Below are positions 46,466 through 57,300 of a DNA stretch of 64,000 bases, piece after piece (within the stretch, counting starts at the first letter, position 1; every line of letters begins with the position of its first letter). The stretch is from positions 11,711 through 75,710 of the forward strand of contig CACRXP010000232.1 of the NCBI GenBank assembly GCA_902702965.1, written 5' to 3'. Both the position numbers and the translations under genes were made by a program. A model generated the notes under the pieces. It made no database searches, was not told where the DNA came from, and saw nothing but the letters and a program-made list of their open reading frames with translations. The DNA is from Spirometra erinaceieuropaei. Its lineage: Eukaryota > Platyhelminthes > Cestoda > Diphyllobothriidea > Diphyllobothriidae.

Positions 46466-48034
46466 GTCCCACACAAGATCAGTTTCATATGCACCACCTT
46501 TGAGCTGGCATCAAGTGAGCCTGAACTCGCTTGGTCTGACCTTGAAGTTGAGATCTCACAGGACATGACCACCGCAGCCGTCGCCACCAACACCGTCGGT
46601 GCGGAGATTCCCCGTGGCGCCACCTTCACCATCATTACCCACGAGCGCGGTGAACTGCCCTTCAGTGCCTATGATCGCAGCATCCACACCATGATCACCC
46701 CCGCCACCCAGATTTCAATTTACTTCTCAAAGTCCGTCACTCGACGCATTAACACTGCTCGCAACCCCTGTCACGAGGGTCCCGACGCTATTTGGATGTC
46801 CAACACGCGGGTCAGTCCGGATGATCCGACCGACGGCAACCACGTGGATAATGCCACCGTGGTGACAACGACTGCCGACACAGGCGTCCGCTTCCTGGAC
46901 TTCCTCGACCAGCGTCGATTGAGTCTGAAGAAACAGCGTGCCTGGCCCACGTCGAATCTGCCCTATCTGCTGACCGTACCATTCAGTCCGCCCGCCCAAA
47001 GTTTGGGCGCCTCCGTGCTGAAGAATGTCTTTGGAGTTGGATCCAAGGAAGTCCGAGGCACTGGCGCCACCAACGATGGTGGTAGCAGCGGCGCCGGCGC
47101 CGGCGGCGGTGCCGTCGACCGCTCACTGACGGTACGTCTATTCAACACGGAGCTGCTGTACAGCCGTGAGGCCTGTGGTTGGGCCGTGTGCTGCCATAAG
47201 GTGGCACGTAACTGCAACTGCACCTGCTCAATGGACTGGCTACTCTTCACCGGTACTGAGACCTGTCCGGCCATGGAGTGTGAAAAACACGAGTGCACCG
47301 ACTCACCCATCCTCTATGACCAGTGTCCCATGCCCTGTGTGACGGTGAAGTTTATAAAGCAGAACTCCCTGGTGATTGGACCGGCGGACTCCGGTCTGCC
47401 AAGCAATGTCTCCCTGATGAAACTGCTGCGCAGTGAGAACGTCCAGGTGGCCACAGAGGAGGAGATCTACTCCTTGGCGAAGCTCTTCTCGGAGATCGGC
47501 GGTCTCTGCTCCCTCTTCATCGGCTTCAGTTGCATCTTCATCTTCGAACTGCTGGAGGCCATGCTGCTGTTCAGGTCGGACAAGCGGGGACTGAGGGCGT
47601 TGACGGCGCAGCAGCCACCGCCGGTGTACTGCTGTTCGGGCGAGGCGGCCTCCGCTCCGACGCGGAACGGCGGGCGGCGGAAAAAGTGCGTGGCGATGGC
47701 ACTGGAGGAGAACTCGGTCGTCCAAAAGTCTGCACCCAAGCCGGAGACGGCGTGTAGAGATGTTATCAGTGAGGATGACAGAGGGGCCATGGAGCTGGAA
47801 CGGAAGGAGTGCGTGACGATCACGGTAGTCATGCGAACGAGTTCACTGGACGAATGTAAGCTGGCCAGCCCCTTGGATAATGATGCCGCGCATCGGAAAG
47901 AAGATACCTACCCAATGGCGGATTCACAAGGCGAGTCTTGGACAATATTTTTCTGCTTTAACTTTTACCGACACAAGGCGTTATCTCCAAACCTGAGGGT
48001 ATTAGGGACAGGCCTGTTTAAATGCCGCTTATAA
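46466..48034 (+). CDS. DEG/ENaC-family sodium channel, exon 2 (extracellular domain, TM2, C-terminus)
   Basis: The exon starts after the acceptor CTCGCTAACAG at 46466, not at the ATG at 46565: VPHKISFICTTFELASSEPE continues exon 1 in phase 0. It encodes 522 residues, giving a 704-residue protein. A Gly/Ser-rich insert (GSSGAGAGGG) lies near residue 395. A cysteine-rich block (CCHKVARNCNCTC, CPAMECEKHEC, CPMPC) covers about 415-475. TM2 is about 526-551, LCSLFIGFSCIFIFELLEAM, with the Gly-Phe-Ser filter at 535-537 and the following conserved Glu at 543. The tail has LLFRSDKRG, a basic RRKK cluster and no recognised ubiquitin-ligase motif. A GTAAGC at about 47855 could be an alternative donor, so the last 60 residues are less certain. 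ATTAAA at 48260 is a possible poly(A) signal. Confidence 0.9.
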   Translation, partial: VPHKISFICTTFELASSEPELAWSDLEVEISQDMTTAAVATNTVGAEIPRGATFTIITHERGELPFSAYDRSIHTMITPATQISIYFSKSVTRRINTARNPCHEGPDAIWMSNTRVSPDDPTDGNHVDNATVVTTTADTGVRFLDFLDQRRLSLKKQRAWPTSNLPYLLTVPFSPPAQSLGASVLKNVFGVGSKEVRGTGATNDGGSSGAGAGGGAVDRSLTVRLFNTELLYSREACGWAVCCHKVARNCNCTCSMDWLLFTGTETCPAMECEKHECTDSPILYDQCPMPCVTVKFIKQNSLVIGPADSGLPSNVSLMKLLRSENVQVATEEEIYSLAKLFSEIGGLCSLFIGFSCIFIFELLEAMLLFRSDKRGLRALTAQQPPPVYCCSGEAASAPTRNGGRRKKCVAMALEENSVVQKSAPKPETACRDVISEDDRGAMELERKECVTITVVMRTSSLDECKLASPLDNDAAHRKEDTYPMADSQGESWTIFFCFNFYRHKALSPNLRVLGTGLFKCRL

Positions 48035-50929
48035 TGGCTATTTTTTGCAGTTTCACAACTTTTTTTTCTAGTTCGTACGAGATTCCAGCAGCCGATTCGT
48101 GTCATTTCTTTTAGTCCACGGCCTTCATTGATGCTGAACGACTTTAATTCCCATAAACCGTTTTCCAAATGCATGGACTACAGGTACATCTTTTCATACC
48201 CTAGTAGGAAGCAATGCATTCCAGCGGAATGCACACACACACACGCGCGGTGTTTTCCAATTAAAATACTCGATGTGTTTAAACTCCAAAATTTCTTGGG
48301 AATTCTTCTGTGATTATTCCTGGCCGCAAACAAAATCTAAGTAAAATCGATTTTTGACCGATTGTGGCTGAGAGCACAACCACGCTCCTTGTCCTTGTTT
48401 AAAGTTGACGCAGGTACATGGGAGCCTAACGTGTTTTACCAGTGTCATCCGATCGAACTCCTTAGAATGTTTCAATGAACTTGCACTTATCCACAAAATA
48501 ATATTTTAAGTATCAACGAATTTCTTCCTAAGTATAGCTAAAAGGATAAGTGGAGCTGAAAAATCGGCACAAAATATAGCATGATTTGACGATGACTGGC
48601 AATATAAAAACCATCTCTAGTGCAGGCATTATGGGACTAATAAAATTTCGAAAGCAGAGACGAATCTATATAGACGTGAGAGTGCCGCCTACAGGTCCAA
48701 GTGTTGGTAGTATATAGTAAATCGCATCAACGATACAAATATGGATGATTTAAAAATTTGTGAAGAATTACGGTTTTATTACGCCAAGGGTAAGCAAATC
48801 CTAGCCATGGGACTAGAAAATGCTAATGTAAGTCGTGTCGATCCTCCATTGACATGCTTGGTGGATTCAAATCCACTTTTAGCTTTTCAAACCGACTAAC
48901 GTATAATCAATCAGACCGCCAGTGGATCAAACCTAACAAAAGAAAATATTCGGACAAAAATTGAAGAATACGAATTTCCACTGCCTAATTCTTTATATGG
49001 ATCAGTCGAAGCACAGCCCCTTGTAGGGGTAACTGCTGACGTCATTGAACTTGGTGGACATGAAGTGAATATAAAATTTATTACTTTCCTGCGCAAGGCT
49101 TCCCCCCTCTTTCTTTTCCGTAAAAGCTGTTCTCCAGAACTTCCGAAAGCAGTGGATGCTTTTGCTGTACAAAAGTCTCCCGTGAGTATAAACATACCTA
49201 CTTTGGCCAAAGTTGGCAAAAAATATTTTCAAAGAAGCCAAGGTCCTTTTCTGTCGACAGAATTTGTTTTACAAAGTCCGTAAAGATGGCGAAAGAGAAT
49301 CGACCACAAGCACGTATTACGACTCAGCAGGCTTTTTGTATAAAGAAGACCCATGCTGGTATTTTTAGACACTGGCGTAAACCCATAGGCCCCTGTTTTG
49401 AAAACACTGCTAAATTCGGATTTTTGCACAAGTATAGACTGCGCAAAAGTCGTGTTGATTTCTCGAAACATTCTGATGTCTTTCTGAATCCATCCGTCGG
49501 TCAGATGTGGTTATATAGCCGCATCTGAGGCAAACAGACCCCAGCCACCTGTTATACGGGACCGGCGATAATGGGTGTTTATACAGGTGGGGCTTGGAGA
49601 CTCACAGGCGACGGAGTCAAGCAATTGTATGCAAAAGTTATTGGCAATGCTCGGTGGTACCTTGAGTGATTGAGGAATAGTTGCCCTAACCATAATCCCT
49701 AACCCCCTAGCCATTAACCCTCACTGCTAACCCTAAATCCAACACCAAAAGTATTGAGTCCATCAGGAGGGGCTTCAAAACCACGTCTTACCCGTCCTCC
49801 GACATCATTGGCTGAGCATCAGAAACAGGGGTAAGGATGGGGTGAAGATTCCCAAACATATGTGGCATATAAAGAATACCTACTTGAGTGGGTTTCGTTT
49901 TTCATCGTACAAGGTTAAGTCGTCTGTTCTAGACGGTCTGGTGCATTATCTACAATGACCTCAGCTCAGAGACTTGAGAGACGATCGTTTTGTGCACTTT
50001 ATGTTTATTTTTTAATTGTCCTGCTAAATTTTGTTTGTTATATGTCAATGCATTAAGACTTTTCCGCCCGTAAAACCAATTTACCTATTATTCATACTTA
50101 TTTTGCCAGTCCACTATGAATGAATAGGTCGCGCCCGTAAAACCCCTGTGACCACCTTTCCCGTAGGACAGACACCCTTGACTGGTCGTGTGTGTGTTTG
50201 GAGTCCTTCATCCGATCGTTGTCGAAACAGGTTGATGAGACAAGCCCTCCAGTAGACGGGTAGAGCAGTCAGCTGGGAAGGCCACGCGAGATGTGAGAAT
50301 CCGGTGAGGCCAGGAAGCGTTAAATGCCTTCCTCAGGTTTGATCTAAAGACTGCTCTGCGTGGTTCAGTTACGCAATAACGCAAGCTTATTATGCTCTAC
50401 CAGTGTAATCTCTGATCTCTCACGAGCAAGCCATAAATATTACGCTGCAAGAGACAGTCGTTTTGAAGATGTTGAGCGTCAGGGTAAAGGAAAAAATTAT
50501 CAATATGTAATGGCTAGTTCTTCATACAGACAGTTAAAAATCACGCCGGCGGAGATATCCATAAGCAGAACTAATAAAGCCTTCAATCTCCTGGTGCTAC
50601 AGGCTTTAGCTTCGAGGTTCCCTATGGCGCATGCTCGGCGGTTAATTGAGACTGACGCTCTCTAATATGAACGAAATATTTTTTACACAGAACACCCATT
50701 CTTCGCATTAGGTAGCAAAGTACGTCCTCATTTTTCGCTTTTGCGAAAGGGCTGTATTTCAGGTGTAAACATTTCTCAATTCCTGAGTATTAATGAGCAT
50801 TATTAGCATTCGCAATCGCTTTTCAGTTTTCCGAACTGCATGATGTAAATGTCCACTGTGAAAGAAATTTTGCAGTCTTTCTTGTTAGATAGGGAATACT
50901 AAACGGGGCTCATCAAACTGCGCACAACT
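48035..50929. other. 3' flank of the channel gene; telomere-like tract at 49690-49750
   Basis: An (AC)n run lies at 48233-48244. CATAATCCCTAACCCCCTAG, CCCTCACTGCTAACCCTAAA at about 49690-49740 is another telomere-like tract. A tRNA-like GGTAGAGCAGTCAGCTGGG (about 50260) with GAGAATCCGG nearby could be an eroded SINE. No gene is recognised. Confidence 0.45.
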
Positions 50930-51347
50930 TTATGGTGAGTTTCAAGATGTGGTATCTTAATTGACATTTCATTTGCTCAGACACTTCACAATTTATAATT
51001 CTTTTAAACTGTAAGCCACACTTTAAGTTGCTAACTGGCAGATGTTATTCCCTACCAAAGAAGTACAAGTAGAGATACTTTTGCATATGTTTTCTGCAAA
51101 ATATATTAAAAATTATAAGAGTATTAAAAATCAGTCAAAACCATTGATACAGGTAGAGTAGTCATTTCTAACGGATCTGAATTTGGTTTTCATTTCGAGA
51201 GAAATGTCCCAAACGTCGAGGTCTTGAAGTGAAAGAAATATCCTGCACTCTAAGGAAAATTATAACTACACCTACGCAGACCCATCTGATTTAAACTCAT
51301 TCCAAATTTTTGACTAACATTTTATCAGGGTAAGCTCTTCCCCTGTA
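50930..51347. repeat. Foldback element, degenerate right arm
   Basis: AAATATATTAAAAATTATAA, AATTATAACTACACCTACGC and TGACTAACATTTTATCAGGG followed by GTAAGCTCTTCCCCTG plus TA follow the order of the right arm, at low identity. Confidence 0.45.
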
Positions 51348-52263
51348 ATACTTCCGATAAGCTAGGACGGGATTACTGCTTAAATCACAGACGCCAGGAA
51401 AGGAAGAGGAAAACTAATTGCGATCTTGACCCAGTTATTTCTTTTACCGGGTCATCGAGCTGGAGTTCACCATCAGGGGGCGAGGGCTGAGCAAGAGCCG
51501 GTAGAGGGCATCTGCATCATCAGCCAATCAGTGGGCAGTGTCGCAAGTCTGCGCTGGCATCGTCATGCTAATGCAGGATTGAGTCCTCATCAGGGGCCCA
51601 GGTTTCATTGAAATCCCCGTCTGAACAGTCGTCCCGATGGCAGCAAAACTGAACTCGTGACTGATTTTGAGGGTGCGAACAGCCGCCTGTGATAATTCAT
51701 CACTCCATCACACAGCCAGTTAATGCTCATGCTTGCGCTATCCGAGTTTTCATCTGTCCTGACCTGTGTTATTACAAACGTAGACATGGGGGGATTTAAT
51801 CGGGTCCTTAATCATCATGACCTTGCTGCAGATGGTAACTTTATGCCGATGTCCAATTCCAGCACCTAGGCTTGCGGCAACGTGCTCGGTCGGCGATATC
51901 AAGTCTAGCCTACTACTACCTGGAAAGCGTTATCACACGGCTTTTTTGTGGGCCATAGAATTGTTTATATGAAGGCTTGGGAGCCATTCAGTGTTCGTCG
52001 GCATCCCGTAAATTGGAATTTTAATTTCATTGTTGGGACTTTGTTTTGGAAAAAACAACCAGGACGCACAAATATAGATAATTGGCTTCATTTTTGGTAT
52101 ATAATATATCTACGAAGATTTGGATTACCAGGTTATGTGAATTTTGGAGTGACCTTTCTAAAGATAAACCAATGTGTGTCGTTAATCTATCAATTCCCGT
52201 TTGCCGTATTCAATTTTTCTTTGAATGGAAATAAATATGCACTTTATGCCTTTGCCAACGACA
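51348..52263. other. Intergenic, nothing recognised
   Basis: A 110-codon + strand frame (51948-52280) runs into the foldback fragment and shows no motif. Confidence 0.45.
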
Positions 52264-52900
52264 CCCCATCTACACCATGAAATCTTCACCGAAATTCCGA
52301 AATGCGTTTTCGATCAGAAAGGATTACCTAGATGGGGTTGGAAAACATATTATCGCGCAGTATAATCTTAGAAAATTTCCGTCATGCCAAAGTAGGAGCT
52401 TCTAAATACGCTGTTTTCCGGTGTCCTTCAAAATCTACACTAGGCAAAAATGGACTACTGTATCTAAATGGACTACTCCAACTGAGTTCCAGTGCACTTA
52501 TAAATTCCAATGTATTTTATGATAACCACGCACAAAGATATTCCTTTTTGCCCCCATTTGGTAACATACCACGTCTTCTGAGAATGACATATTCAAGTAA
52601 AGGAGGGCCGTAGGTTTTAAAAAACTTTGTAAATTCTCGAACGGTTCAAACTCTGCATGCAGTCGTCGTTGGCACAAGGTTTTCTTATTACATACTGTAT
52701 ACGTTCTTCGTAAAGAAATAGACTTATTAGTCCTCACGCTTGAAAAGACTTCGTAGAGGGCTCACAATATTTACAATGACCGTAAACCATGTCATACAGC
52801 TCATAAACAGCAATAATAAAGGAACAAGTAGGACGCTGTATGAATGGAAATGGGAATTCCCTTAAAAATCGCATAATTGCGAACTTTATACAGAAAGATT
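52264..52900. repeat. Foldback element, degenerate left arm and centre
   Basis: CCATGAAATCTTCACCGAAA then TTCCGAAATGCGTTTTCGAT and GGATTACCTAGATGGGGTTG (52277-52340) correspond to the left arm. The terminal CAGT is eroded. Confidence 0.55.
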
Positions 52901-53277
52901 CTTTTTAAGTTGTAAAGGGCAGGCGACTATAAAAAAGATAATTCGAAATACTCTTCATTGGTTAGTTTACACGGACAGATATATGTGGGAGGTATCTAAC
53001 AACTTCAGTTAAATTAAAACCCTAAAACATTAAGTCGATTTTGTGGAAAAAACACGGAAAATATGATGAGGATTTCCATAATAGCAGATAAAGTTTGGAT
53101 GAAAATGGGAGCCTTTAACTATTGTCGATTTTTATTTCCTCAGAAATTATCTACGAAGTTGGAGTAGATCAGTTTAATCAAGGCCTAAGGGCTGAGACCG
53201 AGATTTTTTATACATGAATACTGGGGCCAAAGTCTAACAGCCACAGCGGGCAGCTAGTAGTATACTTTAGATCGACG

Positions 53278-53435
53278 TGGTACCATACTAACAGCGCAGG
53301 TACTAGACAAAAACCCATGGGCTAATATGCTGGGGGACCCCCTGACGAGCCGAACCCCTCGCAGCTGCACCATGCAGCGGCAGAAACACGCGCGTATGGG
53401 TTTTGGCTAGAACCTGTGCTGGTAGTATGGTATCA
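53278..53435. repeat. Inverted repeat with about 40-bp arms
   Basis: The left arm 53278-53317 (TGGTACCATACTAACAGCGC, then AGGTACTAGACAAAAACCCA) and right arm 53397-53435 (TGGGTTTTGGCTAGAACCTG, TGCTGGTAGTATGGTATCA) are complementary with a few mismatches. The spacer is about 79 bp and GC-rich. It could be a very short MITE or a structured RNA; no target duplication is obvious. Confidence 0.75.
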
Positions 53436-54097
53436 CATTACCCTAAAGCCTTTACCTATATTAGGACGGGCAAAATTATTAAGATCATCACCGGATTTTT
53501 CGGTCGAGTAGGAGAACTCGTTTCCGGACACTAGCAAAGCCAGTTTTTGCTGATTTATAGTAGCTTGAGTACAAGAACTTCGACGTGCTTTTGCTGTTGG
53601 TTTTGAAATGACGTAGGTTTGTGTTTAAGGCCTCCTCATCCTTGACGCCAACGTTCCGCCCGGTTGACTTTGTGCCTGGAGCAATGTTCGTTTTGACCAA
53701 CATAATTGGGCTATTTAAACGCCCGTTTTGCATAGGGCAGGTTGCATTCCTGCAGGTAGCAGTTAAACGTGTCTGTTTGCTGAACTGCTGCTATTGTAAC
53801 CTAAATGATTTGGGCTAACAGACGTTTGCCGTCGGATGAACAGATAATGCTGATGTTCCTGCGGCTAAGTGACGCTGGGCGTGGTAATGTGTTCTGTAAT
53901 TAGTGTCTTCTGACGCAGCAGTATATTCTGTTAGTAATTACAAGTACCGTTATCGTCGCCTATTCACTTATTTAAAAAAGATTCTCAGGTAATATGCGAA
54001 AAAACAAGTCTCAAGTAGTATTAGGGAGATGTACTGGCATGGCGTATTCCGAGGCTAACTCAGCTGCAGAAGCAAACTCAAAGAGGGTCATGAGATA

Positions 54098-55092
54098 CAG
54101 TGAGTGACCGAGCTCATGAAATGTTGGCTGAAATTCTGAAATGTGTTTTCGATTAGGAAGAATTACTTGGTCACGGTTGTGATACTGATTATCTTAAGGC
54201 ATACTCTTATAACATTTTAGATTCGGCAGGATCTCGGCTTTAACAAGCACTTCTTTTTAATCACCTGTAGAAAGCGTGCTCGGTAAAATATGACTACTTA
54301 AGTAGCATAAATTTTTCCGATTGATTTTCGATGGTTTTGGAAATTCAAATATATTTTATAGAAACCACAAACAAAAATATGCTTTCTTTTAGTCCATCAA
54401 TAGAGAATTACGTCTTCTTTATATTTTATACTTAAGGAAGGAGTATAATCAGGTTTCAAAAAAGTTTCTCATTATGAGACTTTTTAAGACGGCGATATGT
54501 CCATTCACATAGCATCGTATCTGTCCGTTTACCCCTGCTTCTCATGCAATGAACAACATGGTTCGCATCCATTGCAAAATTTTATGGACCCTGTAGGATA
54601 TCTCTTTAATGACATGGAAAAATATGGGATTTTCTTTACGGGGAACGCAGGCACCTTGTAGAGTGTAATCACTTAGCGCTAATGCAACGAATTATCAGGC
54701 TCCAATTTTTTCGGCAATTAGAAAACTTTTTTAAAACCTAATTATACTCCTTCCTTAAGTATAAAATATAAAGAAAAACTGATCCTCTATTGCTTGACTA
54801 AAAGAAAGTATATTTTTATTTGTAGTTTCTATAAAATATATTTGAATTTCCAAAACCATCGAAAATCAATGGGAAAAATGCATGCCACATAAGTAGTCAT
54901 TTTTTACAGAGCTGGCTTTCTACAGGAGATTGAAAAGAAATGCTTTTAAAAGCCGACATCCTGCCACGTCTAAAATGTTATAATAGTATGCCTTAAGATA
55001 ATCACTATCACAACCGCGACCAAGTAATTCTTCCTAATCGAAAACGTATTTCAGAATTTCAGCCAACATTTCATGAGATCAGTCACGCACTG
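54098..55092. mobile_element. Foldback element, subfamily B, complete (995 bp)
   Basis: It starts CAGTGAGTGACCGAGCTCAT after TA (54096-54097) and ends GAGATCAGTCACGCACTG before TA (55093-55094). Inverted arms: CGATTAGGAAGAATTACTTG on the left, CAAGTAATTCTTCCTAATCG on the right. The centre holds CATTCACATAGCATCGTAxC and TTCGGCAATTAGAAAACTTT, shared with 57301-58479. Confidence 0.93.
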
Positions 55093-55094
55093 TA

Positions 55095-55789
55095 CAGACG
55101 TGGAATTCAAAGGATACGGTGCCTATTTAAGTGCCAGCTTTTCAAAGTGAAGGCCGCGTTCCGTGCGTGTGTTGCAGAGATTTAATGGCATTGCTCATAA
55201 ATGGTGCCATATATTCTTGGTTTGCAGTTCTTTTGACATTCAAACACGCCTACTCTCTCCCTCTCTCTTTTTATCGCATGGTGTCCCTAACTTGATCTCT
55301 CTTCGTCGATCAGATTGGATTGCCACGGATTGGTACGCCCCTGTGGATGAGTAAATAGCGTACATCACACCTAAAAAAAGGTTGTTTGTGTGTTCTGTGT
55401 GTGGTCAGAAAGCTCTCTATCTTCTGTTGTACGGCGCCTGCACGAGGTCGACTCAGTCTGACCACTTACAGAAGCTGCAGAAATAGACGACGGTCGGACA
55501 GGGAAATACAGTTACCTAATATTGCATTCCAGGGGACAGTTCCTATTCTCCTGTCAAAATGTTTACCTTAACCCGAACCCTCCTTGTTCAAAACGTACCA
55601 ATAACACGAAACCCCATAAAAACTTCCTCAACCCCGGCTCACAACCCTAATCCGAACACCAGCATGGGCCTTACTGGTGATTCGACCGTCGCATCGGACT
55701 ATGTCCACCGTGTGTCCTGCAGCCAGGTGAAGCAGGTACGGTGACTTTCGTGTGGTTCAGTTTATGGTAAGTGTAGACTTGCACAGCAC
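55095..55789. other. Intergenic; telomere-like tract at 55560-55660
   Basis: TTACCTTAACCCGAACCCTC and CACAACCCTAATCCGAACAC form the tract. No gene is recognised. Confidence 0.45.
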
Positions 55790-56075
55790 CTACCGCACTC
55801 CTCCCTTCTCTCCACCCGGAGCCCGGTGTCAAGACAGAGTCAGGAAGACCGGGGGTGGGAGGACGCAGAGTCCGCATCTTGGATTCCAGCCCCAAACCAA
55901 CTGGTTCACAAAAAACATTTTCACAGGAGTTTAACAAGCAGCAGCAAAATAACGGGTCAGAAGGACGAGGATGACTGGGCAGCCATGCTCACGACCTGTA
56001 TCTCCCAGCGAGAGGACAGACGCATCCACTGGCAGGGAACCAGTTGTCAGCGCACACCAGACTGAGAGAGCCATG
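55790..56075 (+). repeat. Dispersed repeat C, copy 3
   Basis: ACGGGTCAGAAGGACGAGGA, TGACTGGGCAGCCATGCTCA and CACTGGCAGGGAACCAGTTG match the - strand copy at 12705-12995 closely and the copy at 31670-31965. Confidence 0.65.
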
Positions 56076-56803
56076 GCTTCCTGAGACTGGCCTAGTAGAC
56101 GCTTACAGATCCTTAGGTTCAGAAGGGTAACACGCAGTCCTGCATTTGTCTCGGGTGTCACCTTTCAGTGTAGGACAACCAAACAGTCGTCAATTGCGAG
56201 ACACCGCACATAAAGCACACCTCCACACTCCAAACATGCGTGAGAGTGTCAGGGTGCAGTTGAGACAGCGCCGTGACAGCCTGGCTCTCAGCCTACCACT
56301 CCGCCACTCCACACAAACACACACAACTGGGCAGACTGCGTGGACTGAGTTGAGTCAGCGACCTTCCAAGTCACGGCTCTTGACGCACTTTCAAAGTCTC
56401 GAATCACGCATGCAGCCGCATGGAGAAGGAGCCCAATTGCGTGGGAGGTGGCAATTGCGTCTTTGTGGGGGGGCGATGGTGGTGGGAAGTAGGGGTGCTG
56501 CTGGCGGAAAGTGTGATGGTGTGGTGTAGTCGGCGGTTGTCTACCACAGGTCAGCGTGAATGCGCATGTGTCCTAATAGGCCCGCTTCGAGATTTGGGGC
56601 TAGACGTCCTGCAGTAGAGGGAGGTCCATATTACAGACGGCTAACTTTGTGACCGCGAACCGTGACGGCAGAAACAGTCTCATTTGAACCGCCCAGCCAA
56701 CACTGAGAACGACTCTTTTAGGGAAAATTACTGAACTACCGGTCATGATGTGCATTTTGCCCACGATTTACGCATGGACACTTTCACTTCAGACGATCAG
56801 AAG
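56076..56803. other. Intergenic, nothing recognised
   Basis: A 127-codon frame at 56146-56529 has no motif. Confidence 0.4.
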
Positions 56804-56885
56804 AAGAAGCGATCGCTGGAACAAGGGTTTCATTCGCCTGACGTTTCGGATTCTCACTCCATCATTAGAGACAGTTGTAGAAAGC
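56804..56885 (-). repeat. PLE terminal motif, solitary copy
   Basis: AGAAGCGATCGCTGGAACAA, TTTCATTCGCCTGACGTTTC, GGATTCTCACTCCATCATTA and GAGACAGTTG repeat the order at 61008-61090. No coding remnant is attached. Confidence 0.65.
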
Positions 56886-57300
56886 AGCAGTAATCGATTT
56901 TTAGTCAGAGGCCCGTAAACGCAGTAACCTGTTATTATGCTCTTCTACTTACCAAGATACAGCATGGCAAACTAGAAATTCTGAGGACCACTTACTCGAG
57001 TGTACCTGGAAGTCTGGAGTAAGGCATGATGTTTTCATGAGCGCGGAATGTGTACTACTAAAACGTACTTTAGTAACTTACGTAGTGGCGAACTTCGGCT
57101 GAATGGATAGCATGTGGAAGGGAGGTAAGTATTAATCAAAACGACGTGAAAATCGCAGTGATTGCATGAAACTACCTAAGACAGACTGAGAAGGATGAGG
57201 AGGGGGGGGGGGAGCAACCGCTGTTTCCAGCTTGGATGACCAGTCGGTCAGCGACAACATCATTCGCTTCTGGTGGCACACGTATGCAACCACATACATA

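Noticed and set aside
46565..48034. A separate gene starting at ATG 46565
   Set aside because: Channel-like sequence continues upstream in frame to a good splice acceptor at 46465/46466, and the protein from 46565 would lack TM1.
56146..56529. 127-codon + strand frame
   Set aside because: No motif; composition (Arg, Gln, Ser, Leu) fits an open frame in moderately GC-rich repeat-like DNA.
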